64,000 nucleotides of DNA from Sphingomonas sp. HMP9 (GCF_013374115.1 NZ_AP022673.1:2442001-2506000); one strand, 5' to 3'. Positions 38,434-47,312 are shown, numbered from the stretch's first letter. Notes: a model not told the origin generated them from the letters alone. Numbers and translations: made by a program.

Positions 38434-39354
38434 TCAGCGCAGATAATCGAACAGCGACAGCGCCGAGAGCTTGGAAAAGCTCGCCTGCGTGGCCGACAGG
38501 ATCGTCATCGTCTTCTGCAGCTCGACCACGGTGGTGGTGAGGTCGGTATCCTCGAGCCCGGACCGGGTCGCCTCGCGGTCTGCTGCGACATCGGTCAGCC
38601 GGGTCGTCTCCAGATCGACCCGGACGGCGCGCGCGCCGAGCGACGCCTGGACGGTCGACACCTGGTCCGCCGCGGCGCCGAGATCGGCGAGCGACGTACC
38701 GAGCGAACCCGCGGTGAAATCGTCCGATTGCAGCACGGCGGCGATCGCGGACAGCATCGCGAGCGTGTTGGTGCCGCCCTCGATGCTGCCATCAGCCTTG
38801 GTCGTGCCGCCGACGGTGAAGATGCGCGCGGCGGTCTCGTTCGCCTGGACGCTCTGGCCGTCGCCGATCGGAATCGCCGACACCGGCTTGGCGGCGAGCG
38901 CGTAGGTGCCGTCAACCGCGACCGCGGGCGCGCCGTCACCGCCTCCGAACAGCGCCTGCCCGCGCGCGTCCTTGGCGTTGGCGAGATTGGTCAGCGTCGC
39001 GACGATCCCGGCGATCTGCTCGCCGATCGCCTTGCGGTTTGCCGCGTTCAGCGTGCCGGTCTTTGCCTGCGTCACCAGCTCGGTCGCGCTCTGCAGCTGG
39101 TCGGTAATCGCGGAAAGGCTGGTGTCGCCCTGCTTCAGAATGGATTCGGCGGTGCCTAGATTGGCGACATAGGCCTTGTCGTTGACGGTATCGCGCTTCA
39201 GCCCAGCGAGGCGCTGGTAGGCGGCACTGTCGGAGGACGGTGCCGATAATCTGGTGCCGGTCGAGATCTGCGTCTGCAACTGGTCCGTCTTCGCCCCAAG
39301 CGACGACATCGACGCTGCTGCGCGGTCGTAGAATAGGCTGGTCGCGATCTGCAT
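38434..39354 (-). CDS. flgL: Flagellar hook-associated protein 3 (FlgL)
   Basis: A 306-residue hook-filament junction protein. The N-terminal flagellin-like helix (MQIATSLFYDRAAASMSSLG and QTQISTGTRLSAPSSD) and the C-terminal helix (TDLTTTVVELQKTMTILSAT) pair as in FlgL/FliC. It caps FlgK and carries the filament. It is exported through the flagellar type III apparatus. It starts 5 bp after flgK and is last in the flgB-L series. Confidence 0.93.
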   Translation of the reverse strand: MQIATSLFYDRAAASMSSLGAKTDQLQTQISTGTRLSAPSSDSAAYQRLAGLKRDTVNDKAYVANLGTAESILKQGDTSLSAITDQLQSATELVTQAKTGTLNAANRKAIGEQIAGIVATLTNLANAKDARGQALFGGGDGAPAVAVDGTYALAAKPVSAIPIGDGQSVQANETAARIFTVGGTTKADGSIEGGTNTLAMLSAIAAVLQSDDFTAGSLGTSLADLGAAADQVSTVQASLGARAVRVDLETTRLTDVAADREATRSGLEDTDLTTTVVELQKTMTILSATQASFSKLSALSLFDYLR

Positions 39355-39359
39355 GGGCG

Positions 39360-40706
39360 TTACCGTAGATCGAGGATGGTCTGGAGCGTGTCGCGCGCGG
39401 TCTGGATCACGCGGCTCGACGCTTGATAGGCCTGCTGGAAGCGCAGCAGGTCGACCGCTTCGCTATCGAGATCGACACCCGAGGCGGACGCGAGCGCACT
39501 GACCGCGCCGTCGCGGATCGCGCCCTGGGCATCGGCGACGACCTTGCGCTGTTCGAGCGCGGCGGCGTTGCCGGCGATCAACGTCGTGGTGCGCCTCTCG
39601 AACGCGCCGCTAGTGCGGACCGCCTGCAACGCGGCAAGGTTGGACGCATCGCGCGGGCCGCCAGTGGAGCCCGCCGCGGCGATTTCGCGCGGGTCGGTCA
39701 GCGAGACCGCAATGTCGGTCGGCGTGGCGCCGGTCGCGAACAGCGGCGCGCCGGCGGTGCCGTTCAGGTCGCGGCCCTGCGCCTGGACCGCATTGACCTT
39801 CGCGGTGAAGTCGCTGGCGATGGCGTTGAGCGATCCGCGCGCGGCGGCGAGACGCTGTGCCCCTTCCGCGAAGCCGGCCAGGGCGCCGCCGGTCGGCGAC
39901 ACGGCCGATGCACCGCCCACGCCGGTCACTGCGAACTGCACCGCGCCTTCGCCGTTCCGAGCGTAGGAGATCTGCTCGCTCGAGCCGCCTGCGACGAACA
40001 CCGCGCCGGTCGCGCCGCCGAGCCGGACGGTGGTCCGCCCGAGCGTATCGAACGACGTGGTGATGTCGGCGATCGTGCTCATCTGTTCGAGCATCTGGTC
40101 GCGCTGGTCGGCGAGCTGCGCGGCGATCGACGATCCCGGCTGGGTCCGCGCGATGCCGTCGTTGATCCTGGCGAGCGCGGTGCCGAGTGCGTTGAACGAC
40201 TGCACCGCCTGCGACGCGGTCGAATCGAGATCGGCGGTCGCGGTGTCGAGCGCGCGCCCGGTTGCGGTGAACGCGGCGGCAGCCGTCCCGGCCGCTTCGA
40301 GCATGACGGCGCGCGCCGGCTCCGACGAGGGATCGGCGGCAAGTTTCTGTGCGGCCGTGAAGAAGCCGGTGATGCGGTCGCCAAGCTGGTTGTCGCCGAG
40401 CGCCGTCTCGATCCGGTTCATCCAGGTGATGCCGGCTTCGGTCTTGGCGAGATCGGTGCCGGCCGTGCGGACCGCTTGCGACCGGTAGGCGTCGGCGCTG
40501 CGGCCGATGCCGGTCACGGTGACGCCGCTGCTGCTGAGCGCGTTGCGCGCGTTCAGCCCGCCACCGACCGATGAGACTTCGGCGAGCGTCGTCGTCCGCC
40601 GGGTATAGCCCGCGGTGCCCGTGTTCGCGATGTTCTCCGACACCGTCGACAGCGCGGTCTGGTACGCGCGCACGCCCGAGGCGCCGATCGAGAGGAGATC
40701 GCTCAT
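39360..40706 (-). CDS. flgK: Flagellar hook-associated protein 1 (FlgK)
   Basis: The 448-residue protein forms the first hook-filament junction zone. The N-terminal rod/hook motif SENIANTGTAGYTRRTTTLAE and the C-terminal segment SEAVDLLRFQQAYQASSRVI are family marks. A beta-rich middle (about 200-350) faces outward. It is shorter than E. coli FlgK (547). Its ATG overlaps the flgJ stop (ATGA). Confidence 0.94.
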   Translation of the reverse strand: MSDLLSIGASGVRAYQTALSTVSENIANTGTAGYTRRTTTLAEVSSVGGGLNARNALSSSGVTVTGIGRSADAYRSQAVRTAGTDLAKTEAGITWMNRIETALGDNQLGDRITGFFTAAQKLAADPSSEPARAVMLEAAGTAAAAFTATGRALDTATADLDSTASQAVQSFNALGTALARINDGIARTQPGSSIAAQLADQRDQMLEQMSTIADITTSFDTLGRTTVRLGGATGAVFVAGGSSEQISYARNGEGAVQFAVTGVGGASAVSPTGGALAGFAEGAQRLAAARGSLNAIASDFTAKVNAVQAQGRDLNGTAGAPLFATGATPTDIAVSLTDPREIAAAGSTGGPRDASNLAALQAVRTSGAFERRTTTLIAGNAAALEQRKVVADAQGAIRDGAVSALASASGVDLDSEAVDLLRFQQAYQASSRVIQTARDTLQTILDLR

Positions 40707-41026
40707 GGTGGCGAGCCTGCCGCGGCCTGGTTAAGATCGGATTGAGACTTGGCGAGAAAATCGGTCATCGCCTTGCCGATGCCGAGCGGCGTGTGCTCGG
40801 CCATCGACTTCGCGATCAGCCCGTCCTGCATGTCGGTGAAGGTGTCGATCGCCTTCGAACCGAACAATGGATCGCTGAGCTTCGCCTGCCGCATGCTTTT
40901 CAGCATCATGCCGGTGAAGACCGCCTCGAACTTCTCGCCCGCCTTGTCGAGATTGTCCTTCGACTTGAGCCGGCTCGTATCGGTCGAGATTCCCGTCGTG
41001 GCTGCGGGTGCCGAGATCGGGCTCAC
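40703..41026 (-). CDS. flgJ: Rod-binding protein FlgJ, single-domain form
   Basis: A 107-residue protein equal to the N-terminal rod-binding domain of FlgJ (KFEAVFTGMMLKSMRQAKL, AKSMAEHTPLGIGKAM). The C-terminal muramidase domain found in enteric FlgJ is missing, as usual in alphaproteobacteria. The separate lytic transglycosylase at 50478 probably does that job. The GTG start overlaps the flgI stop (GTGA) and its stop overlaps flgK. Confidence 0.9.
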   Translation of the reverse strand: MSPISAPAATTGISTDTSRLKSKDNLDKAGEKFEAVFTGMMLKSMRQAKLSDPLFGSKAIDTFTDMQDGLIAKSMAEHTPLGIGKAMTDFLAKSQSDLNQAAAGSPP

Positions 41027-42258
41027 AGGACGATCAACTCGGCCTTGAGCGCGCCGGCTTCCTTCAGCGCCTCGAGGATCGCGACAAGGTCAGCCGGAGA
41101 GGCGCCGATCGCGTTGACCGCCTTGACGATGTCGGCGAGCTTGGGGCCGGGCGCGAGCAGGAACATCGGGCGACGCTCCTCCTCGACCGCAACCGCGCTG
41201 TTCGGCGTGACGACGGTCTGGCCACCGCTGAACGGGGCTGGCTGGCTGACCTGCGGCTTCTCGTCGATCCGCACCGTCATCTTGCCGTGGGTGATCGCCG
41301 CCGGCCCGACGCGGACCGCCGAGTTGATGACGACCGTCCCGGTGCGCGCGTTGACGATCACCTTGGCGGACGGCTCGGCGGAAACGACGTCGAGATTCTC
41401 GATCGTCGACATGAGGGTCGCACGGATGTCGGCGCCGATCGGCGCACGCACCGCGACCGACACTGCGTCGATCGCCTGCGCGCTGCCGAAGCCCAATTTC
41501 GAGTTTATCGCGCCGGCGACGTTCTGCGCGGTGGTGAAGTCGGCGCGCACGAGATTGAAGGTCAGCGTCGGCGCGCTGTCGAACCCGGTCGCGACCGCGC
41601 GCTCGACGGTGGCGCCTTCGGGAATGCGGCCGGTCGAGGGAACGTTGACGACGATCTTCGACCCGTCCGCGCCTTCTGCCCCCAGCCCGCCGACCGCGAG
41701 GTTGCCCTGCGCCATCGCGTAGATCTGGTTATCCGCGCCGAGCAACGGGGTCATGATCAGGCTGCCGCCACGAAGCGATTTGGCCTTGCCCATCGACGCG
41801 ACCGTGATGTCCAGCCGCTGGCCGGGCTTGGCGAACGGCGGCAGTTCGGCAGTGATCATCACGACCGCGGCGTTCTTCATGCCGGGGTTCGCGTTCGGCG
41901 GCAGCTGCAGGCCGAAGCGCGAGACGACCGCCTTCAACGACTGCACGGTGTATTCGAGATTGTCGTCGCCGGTGCCGGGCAGGCCGACGACGATGCCGTA
42001 GCCGGTGAGCTGGTTCGACCGGATCCCCTGGAACCCGCCCAGGTCCTTGATCCGGTCGGCGGAGGCCGGCGCGGCGATGAGGAGCGATACCAGCGCGAGC
42101 ACCACCCATCCTGCCGTTCGTATCGAGTAGAGACCGAGCGTGTCGAGGGCTCGTATCAAGATACAGGTCCCTCGATACGCCATCTCGACAAGCTCGGCGG
42201 CTACTCGGGACGAACGGAATTTCGGGCGGAATGTGCGCGCGCGCATGAGCATTACCAT
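41023..42258 (-). CDS. flgI: Flagellar P-ring protein FlgI, with a repeat element in the 5' end
   Basis: The P-ring protein of the periplasm; DRIKDLGGFQGIRSNQLTGY begins the mature domain and VVGLPGTGDDN is typical. The hydrophobic signal core is VVLALVSLLIAAPASA. The 5' end is odd: between the ATG that overlaps the flgH stop (TGATG, 42258) and the signal core lies a 104-bp palindromic element (42114-42217), open in this frame. Translation could begin at 42258 (411 aa, long n-region), at ATG 42183 inside the element, or at a GTG near 42105 with AGGA upstream. Which is used cannot be read from the sequence. Confidence 0.92.
   Translation of the reverse strand: MVMLMRARTFRPKFRSSRVAAELVEMAYRGTCILIRALDTLGLYSIRTAGWVVLALVSLLIAAPASADRIKDLGGFQGIRSNQLTGYGIVVGLPGTGDDNLEYTVQSLKAVVSRFGLQLPPNANPGMKNAAVVMITAELPPFAKPGQRLDITVASMGKAKSLRGGSLIMTPLLGADNQIYAMAQGNLAVGGLGAEGADGSKIVVNVPSTGRIPEGATVERAVATGFDSAPTLTFNLVRADFTTAQNVAGAINSKLGFGSAQAIDAVSVAVRAPIGADIRATLMSTIENLDVVSAEPSAKVIVNARTGTVVINSAVRVGPAAITHGKMTVRIDEKPQVSQPAPFSGGQTVVTPNSAVAVEEERRPMFLLAPGPKLADIVKAVNAIGASPADLVAILEALKEAGALKAELIVL
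42114..42217. repeat. Palindromic repeat element R1, copy B, within the flgI 5' end
   Basis: The outer ends pair (CCGTTCGTATCGAGTAG with CTACTCGGGACGAACGG) and the inner arms pair (GAGCGTGTCGAGGGCTCGTATC with GATACGCCATCTCGACAAGCTC), giving a long hairpin. It aligns with 1-118, which has the same arms and end but a longer centre. It lies inside the flgI reading frame or its leader, depending on the true start. Confidence 0.85.
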
Positions 42259-42947
42259 CAAAACGGGCTGACGACGGAGAAGAAGCGGCCGAGCCACCCC
42301 TGGCGGCCGGCGCGGGCGACGTCGCCCTTGCCGGTGTACGAGATCTGCGCATCGGCCACGCGCGTCGACAGCACGCGGTTGTCGCGGTCGACGTCGGCGG
42401 TGCGGACCAGGCCCTTGATCTTCAGGAACTCGTCGCCGCGGTTGAGCGTCACGCGCTTCTGGCCCTGCACGAGCATCGTACCGTTGGGATAAACCGCCGC
42501 CACCGTCACGCTGACCTCGCCCGACAGCGAGTTCGCCTGGTCGGCGGCGCCGGTGCCGTTGAAGGTCCGCCCGCCGCTGATCGTCGCGTCGGTCCTGCCG
42601 AACAGGTTGAGCGCGCCGGTGGTCGGCGGCGTGATGCTGCCCGAACCGTTGCTGTCCAGTTTCGAGCCCGACGATTTCGAGGCCGCCGTGCGCTCGACCA
42701 GCACGATCGTCAGCGGATCGCCGACCTTCCGCGCGCGCCAGCCTTCATAGAGCGCGGCGTAGCCGTCCTGCGCCTGGAAGATCGAGCCGGTCGCGACGAC
42801 GGGTACCGGCTGAACCGGCAAGGGACGCGCGACCGAAAAATCCTCGGGCGGCGCCTTCTTGCCGAAGAGGCTCGCCTCCGCGGACGACGCGCCAAGCCCT
42901 GCGATGACGAGCGTGCCGGCGATTGCGGCGATCTGGGCGGTGCGCAT
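42258..42947 (-). CDS. flgH: Flagellar L-ring protein FlgH, no lipobox cysteine seen
   Basis: The 229-residue outer-membrane ring protein (TGSIFQAQDGYAALYEGWRARKVGDPLTIVLVERT, SGEVSVTVAAVYPNGTMLVQGQKRV). E. coli FlgH is a lipoprotein with an N-terminal lipidated Cys. Here the signal region (about residues 5-27, ending SAEA) contains no Cys, so it appears to be cleaved by signal peptidase I instead. ATG 42947 overlaps the flgG stop as TGATG; a GTG one codon upstream is possible. Its own stop overlaps the flgI start. Confidence 0.93.
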   Translation of the reverse strand: MRTAQIAAIAGTLVIAGLGASSAEASLFGKKAPPEDFSVARPLPVQPVPVVATGSIFQAQDGYAALYEGWRARKVGDPLTIVLVERTAASKSSGSKLDSNGSGSITPPTTGALNLFGRTDATISGGRTFNGTGAADQANSLSGEVSVTVAAVYPNGTMLVQGQKRVTLNRGDEFLKIKGLVRTADVDRDNRVLSTRVADAQISYTGKGDVARAGRQGWLGRFFSVVSPF

Positions 42948-43735
42948 CACAGGTTCTGGTTGACGTATTTGAGCATGTCGTCGGTCGCCGAGATCATCTT
43001 CGAATTGACCTCGTACGCGCGCTGCGTCTCGATCATGTCGACCAGTTCCTCGACGACGTTGACGTTCGACGCCTCGAGCATGCCCTGCTTGATGCCGCCA
43101 CGACCGTCCTGCCCCGCGATGCCGACATTCGCCGCGCCGCTCGCCGCGGTCTCGACCAGGTAATTGTCGCCCGTCGCCTGGAGGCCTGCGCCGTTCGGGA
43201 AGCTGGCGACCTGGATCTGGCCGATCTGCGATGCTTCGGTCTGGCCGGGCACGGTCGCCGAGACCGTGCCGTCGCGGCCGATCGTGATCCCGGTCGTCCC
43301 CTCGGGGACGGTGATGCCGGGCTGCACCTGATAGCCTTCGCTGGTGACCAGCAGGCCCTCGGCCGAGCGCGAGAAATTGCCGGCGCGGGTGTAGCCGAGC
43401 GTACCGCCGGGCATCTGCACCTGGAAATAGCCGTCGCCGTCGAGCGCGAGGTCGAGGCTGTTGCCGGTCGTCTGCATCGCGCCCTGCGTATCCATCCGCG
43501 CGGTGCCCTGGATACGGACGCCGGTGCCGAGGTTCAGCCCGGTCGCGTATTTCGTCTCGGCAGTGCTCTGCGTGCCGGGCGTCGTGACGGTCTGGTAGGC
43601 GAGCGTCTCGAACGCGGCGCGATCCTTCTTGAACCCCGTCGTGTTCACGTTGGCGAGATTGTTCGAGATGACGCGCATGCGCATGTCCTGGGCGTCGAGC
43701 CCGGTGCGCGCGATATGCATGGCTGCGGATGACAT
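42947..43735 (-). CDS. flgG: Distal rod protein FlgG
   Basis: A 262-residue axial protein. The N-terminal motif NNLANVNTTGFKKDRAAFE and the C-terminal EASNVNVVEELVDMIETQR are those of the rod/hook family, and length and position identify FlgG. It forms the long distal rod that crosses the periplasm. It follows flgF by 13 bp and is coupled to flgH by TGATG. Confidence 0.95.
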   Translation of the reverse strand: MSSAAMHIARTGLDAQDMRMRVISNNLANVNTTGFKKDRAAFETLAYQTVTTPGTQSTAETKYATGLNLGTGVRIQGTARMDTQGAMQTTGNSLDLALDGDGYFQVQMPGGTLGYTRAGNFSRSAEGLLVTSEGYQVQPGITVPEGTTGITIGRDGTVSATVPGQTEASQIGQIQVASFPNGAGLQATGDNYLVETAASGAANVGIAGQDGRGGIKQGMLEASNVNVVEELVDMIETQRAYEVNSKMISATDDMLKYVNQNL

Positions 43736-43748
43736 CGGTCTGTTTCCT

Positions 43749-44501
43749 CTAGCTCGGCAGGCGCATCAGCGATGCACCGCTTTCGTCGATTTCCTTGGCG
43801 GATTTCATCATGTTGGCCTGGACTTCGTAGCTGCGCTGGTTCTCGATCATGTCGACCAGCGCCTGAGTCATGTTGACGTTGGATCCCTCGACCGCGCCGC
43901 CCTGGACCCTGGCATCCAGGTCCTCGGGCAGCGCCCCCCCGCCGCGGACGCGCAGCAAATTGTCGAGGCCCTTGACCGTGTCCGAGCCCTTGGTGTCGGC
44001 GAGCTTGAGCTTGTCGATCACCTGCGGCGCGTTGGCGTCGCCACCCTGCGGCACGATCGAGATGGTCCCATCGGCGGCGATCGTCAGCGACTGGTAGGGC
44101 GGCAAGGTGATCGGCCCCCCCGAGCCGATCACCGGATGCCCGTCGCCAGTCTGCAACACGCCCGATGGCGCCACTTCCAGATCACCGCGGCGGGTATAGG
44201 CCTCGGAGCCATCCGACGCCTGCACCGCCAGCCAGGCCGTGGTGCCGGTAATCGCGACGTCGAGCGGACGCCCGGTCAGCTGGATCGCGCCGGGCGACCG
44301 ATCGGCATCGGTCACCTCCTCCGAGGTCGGCGCGCGCGCCTCGATCGTGGTGCCATCACCCTTCAGGTTCAGCCGGTCGAACACCACGCGATCGGCGCGG
44401 AATCCGGTGGTCGACGCGTTCGCCATGTTGTTGGCGATCGCCGCCTGCGCCGCCATGTGCGCGCGCAGGCCCGTCGCCGCGGTGTAGACCAGCTTGTCCA
44501 T
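43749..44501 (-). CDS. flgF: Proximal rod protein FlgF
   Basis: A 250-residue rod protein with the axial N-terminus (NNMANASTTGFRADRVVFD) and C-terminus (EGSNVNMTQALVDMIENQR). The middle is less conserved, as in FlgF. It links the proximal rod to FlgG. It lies 24 bp after flgE. Confidence 0.93.
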   Translation of the reverse strand: MDKLVYTAATGLRAHMAAQAAIANNMANASTTGFRADRVVFDRLNLKGDGTTIEARAPTSEEVTDADRSPGAIQLTGRPLDVAITGTTAWLAVQASDGSEAYTRRGDLEVAPSGVLQTGDGHPVIGSGGPITLPPYQSLTIAADGTISIVPQGGDANAPQVIDKLKLADTKGSDTVKGLDNLLRVRGGGALPEDLDARVQGGAVEGSNVNMTQALVDMIENQRSYEVQANMMKSAKEIDESGASLMRLPS

Positions 44502-44525
44502 TCAGGGTCCCCTGCTCGCCTGCGC

Positions 44526-45794
44526 TTAGCTGCGGATGTTGAAGATGGTTTCGGAGATCTGGTTGGCGGTATCGAGCGCCTTCGAGTTCGCCTGGAAATT
44601 GCGCTGTGCCGCGATCAGGTTGACCAGCTCCTCGGTGATATCGACGTTCGATCCCTCGATCGTTCCGGACATCAGCTTGCCGAAGCCGTTGGTGTCCGCC
44701 GAACCGAGCTTGGCCTCGCCCGAGATGCCGGTCGACGACCAATAGCTGCTGCCCAGCTGGCGCAGACCCTCGGGATTGGAGAAGTTGGCGAGCATCACCT
44801 GCCCCAGCACCTGCGTGTCGCCGTTCGAGAAGCTGGCGTTGACCATGCCCTTCTCGTCGACGGCGACGCCCTGGATCTGGCCGACCGCCTTGCCGTCCTG
44901 CGACCGCGAGGCGACGTTGAACGCGCTCGACACTTGCGTCGTACCGGCACCCAGGGTGAAGTCGATCTGCTGCGGATCGGTCGAGTTCGCAGTGGTGAAC
45001 TCGTCATATTTGATGGTCGCAGCGGGCGCGGTCATCTTGCCCGTCGCGTCGAACGTCATCGCCGTGCCCTTGGCACCCGCGGTCGTCAGTTCCTTGTCGC
45101 CGACGAAGCTGTGGACTTCCCAGCCGCTGGTCGCGTTGGCGTCGGTCGGGGCTGAGATGCGCTTGAAATAATTGGTCAGCGTCATCGCGTTGCCCGACAC
45201 ATCATAGACGGTGGTCTGCGCGGACTGGTTGTAGCTCGACGGATCGAACCGGTCGAACGTCGCCGTCGGCGGGACCGCCGAGTTCGCGTTGAGGTTCAGC
45301 GTCATCGTGACCGCCCTGGTCGGCACCGGCGTACCGCTCGTCTCGGGCAGGCGCAGGCTCAGCGCGGAATCGACGCCGGTCGCCACGACCGTGCCCGAGC
45401 CGTCGACCGGGAACACCTGCAGGTGCGACCCCTGCGAATCGACCACGTAGCGGTTCGAATCGACCAGGAAGCCGCCGTTGCGCGTGTAGTTCACGGTCGC
45501 CGATTCCGCGTTCGGCTTGACCGCGAAGAAGCCGTCGCCCGACACCGCGAGATCGAGGCTGTTCGACGACTGGATCAAATTCCCTTGCGAGAATTGCTGG
45601 CGGTTGGCCTTCACGACCGTACCCGAGCCGATCTGCTGCGACGGCGCCTGCGACACGCTCGACGCGATCACGTCGGCGAATTCGGTGCGGCTCTTCTTGA
45701 AGCCGTTGGTCGCAACGTTCGCGAGGTTGTGCGAGATCGTCGACATCTCGGTCTGAGACGCCTGCAGCCCGGAGAGCGAAGTGTAGAAGGACAT
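44526..45794 (-). CDS. flgE: Flagellar hook protein FlgE
   Basis: The 422-residue hook subunit. The N-terminus (SHNLANVATNGFKKSRTEFAD) and C-terminus (EGSNVDITEELVNLIAAQR) belong to the axial family, with two beta-rich hook domains between. It is exported after rod completion and its length is set by FliK. It follows flgD, its capping protein, by 28 bp. Confidence 0.95.
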   Translation of the reverse strand: MSFYTSLSGLQASQTEMSTISHNLANVATNGFKKSRTEFADVIASSVSQAPSQQIGSGTVVKANRQQFSQGNLIQSSNSLDLAVSGDGFFAVKPNAESATVNYTRNGGFLVDSNRYVVDSQGSHLQVFPVDGSGTVVATGVDSALSLRLPETSGTPVPTRAVTMTLNLNANSAVPPTATFDRFDPSSYNQSAQTTVYDVSGNAMTLTNYFKRISAPTDANATSGWEVHSFVGDKELTTAGAKGTAMTFDATGKMTAPAATIKYDEFTTANSTDPQQIDFTLGAGTTQVSSAFNVASRSQDGKAVGQIQGVAVDEKGMVNASFSNGDTQVLGQVMLANFSNPEGLRQLGSSYWSSTGISGEAKLGSADTNGFGKLMSGTIEGSNVDITEELVNLIAAQRNFQANSKALDTANQISETIFNIRS

Positions 45795-45822
45795 GGCGGT
45801 TTAGCTCCTGGAAACTCTGGGT

Positions 45823-46503
45823 TCAGCCGATCTGGCGGACGGCGGTGGCGGGGATTTCGCCGAGGCCGGGAAGCGTGAGGATGGCGGCGCCGGTGGTGGT
45901 CGACACCGACTGGACCGGCGCCCAGACCAGGCCCGTCGCGGCGACCGTGGTGCCGGTGTTCTGCGCGGCGACCGCGACGGTGAACGGGCCGCTGCCGGCG
46001 TCCGCACCCGCGCTGTCCTTGCCGTCCCAGTCGTAGCCGATCGTGCCCTTGGCCTGCTTGCCGAGCGACATGGTCTTCAGGACCGCGCCGTTCGCATCGC
46101 TGATCGTGACGTTGACGTCGGTCGCGGCGCCGGCCAGCTCGACCGACCCGGCGATGCCACCGGCCGCGCGACCATAGGCAACGCTGCCCGCGGTCAGGAC
46201 GGTCTTGCCGACATAGCCCATCGCTTCGCTGGTGCTGGTGACGCCGAGCTTGTCGGCGATCGCCTTCATCGTCGTGTTCATCTCGGAGATGCCCGAGGTG
46301 GTCGAGATCTGCGCCATCTGCGCGACCATCTGGGTGTTATCGACCGGGTTGAACGGGTCCTGGTTCTGCATCTGCGCGGTCATCAGCTTCAGGAAGTCGG
46401 ACTGGCCGAGCGCGCTGGACGACTTGGTCGTGGTTGCCGCGGCGGCCGACGAGGAGCGCGTGATGCCGAGGTTGGACAGCGTGGTATCGAAGGAGGTTGC
46501 CAT
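45823..46503 (-). CDS. flgD: Hook-capping protein FlgD
   Basis: A 226-residue assembly cap for the hook. SDFLKLMTAQMQNQDPFNPVDN is the family N-terminal signature; the C-terminal half has the FnIII/Tudor-like pattern (GTIGYDWDGKDSAG). It is a temporary scaffold, replaced by FlgK. It starts 2 bp from flgC in the operon. Confidence 0.94.
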   Translation of the reverse strand: MATSFDTTLSNLGITRSSSAAAATTTKSSSALGQSDFLKLMTAQMQNQDPFNPVDNTQMVAQMAQISTTSGISEMNTTMKAIADKLGVTSTSEAMGYVGKTVLTAGSVAYGRAAGGIAGSVELAGAATDVNVTISDANGAVLKTMSLGKQAKGTIGYDWDGKDSAGADAGSGPFTVAVAAQNTGTTVAATGLVWAPVQSVSTTTGAAILTLPGLGEIPATAVRQIG

Positions 46504-46505
46504 GA

Positions 46506-46916
46506 TCAGCGGCCTAGCTTGAGGGTATCGATGATGAGCGACTTGGCCGTGTTCATCACTTCGATGTTGTTCTGGTAGCTGCGCGCGGTCTCCATCATGT
46601 CGACCAACTCGCGGGTTTCATCGACCGCCGCCTCGAAGATGTTGCCATCCTTGTCGGCCATCGGATTGTCGGGATCGTAGCGCTTGGTCGGCGCATCGCC
46701 TGCAGTGACGACGCGCTCGACATCGACCGTCGACATGCCGCTCAGCCTGTCGAAGCTGGTGCGGAACACCGGCTTCATCGTCTTGTACGCGGTCTCCGCG
46801 GACCCGGTCGTGCCGCCGGCATTGGCGAGGTTCGACGCGGTCGTATTCATCCGGACGAGCTGCGCGGACATCGCGCGCCCTGCCACCTGGAAGATCGTCA
46901 TGGGCTGATTGGACAT
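46506..46916 (-). CDS. flgC: Proximal rod protein FlgC
   Basis: A 136-residue rod protein with the axial motifs TTASNLANAGGT and DMMETARSYQNNIEVM. The middle has RYDPDNPMADKDG, a signature of FlgC. It is just 1 bp downstream of flgB. Confidence 0.95.
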   Translation of the reverse strand: MSNQPMTIFQVAGRAMSAQLVRMNTTASNLANAGGTTGSAETAYKTMKPVFRTSFDRLSGMSTVDVERVVTAGDAPTKRYDPDNPMADKDGNIFEAAVDETRELVDMMETARSYQNNIEVMNTAKSLIIDTLKLGR

Positions 46917-46917
46917 C

Positions 46918-47256
46918 TTATTCCCCCTTCAGCGCGCGCGTGATCTGGCCGATCCGCCCGTTCAGGAACGACAGCGTCGTCTGATACTGGACGGCGTTTT
47001 CGGCGAAGGCGGTCTGCTCCTGGCTCAGCTCGACGGTGTTGCCGTCCATCGAGGTCTGCGTCGGGATACGGTATTTGGTTGCAGCGCTGGTGCTGCCATC
47101 ATTCTCGACCGACGCGAGCGCGGCCTGGAAATCGATGTCGCGCGCCTTGAAGCCGGGCGTCGAGGCGTTGGCGATGTTCGACGCCAGCACACCCATGCGC
47201 TGCGAGCGCACCTCGAGTGCTGCCCCATGAACCCCGAAAAGCGTGTCGCCTGACAC
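46918..47256 (-). CDS. flgB: Proximal rod protein FlgB
   Basis: The 112-residue first gene of the flg operon. The motif LASNIANASTPGFKARDIDF identifies FlgB. The GTG at 47256 is chosen because AGGAG stands 8 bases before it; upstream ATGs (47280, 47295) are in frame but without a comparable site. A sigma-54 promoter lies 42 bp upstream (47298-47312). The operon runs flgB-C-D-E-F-G-H-I-J-K-L, all on this strand with short gaps or overlaps. Confidence 0.92.
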   Translation of the reverse strand: MSGDTLFGVHGAALEVRSQRMGVLASNIANASTPGFKARDIDFQAALASVENDGSTSAATKYRIPTQTSMDGNTVELSQEQTAFAENAVQYQTTLSFLNGRIGQITRALKGE

Positions 47257-47297
47257 AAGCCCGTCTCCTGGCGCACCCATTGCGCAACCGGACATAA

Positions 47298-47312
47298 GCA
47301 ATGGCCGTGCCA
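47298..47312 (-). promoter_or_regulatory. Sigma-54 promoter of the flgB operon
   Basis: On the minus strand the sequence TGGCACGGCCATTGC matches the consensus TGGCACG-N4-TTGC at every fixed position. The start codon of flgB is about 30-40 bp beyond the predicted start of transcription. Confidence 0.88.

Noticed and set aside
40730..40750. TTAA-N7-TTGA near the flgK/flgJ junction as a CtrA site
   Set aside because: One mismatch, within coding sequence in the middle of an operon; expected by chance.
41008..42492. Plus-strand ORF across flgI
   Set aside because: Antisense to flgI and flgH, which have clear motifs and coupled starts.
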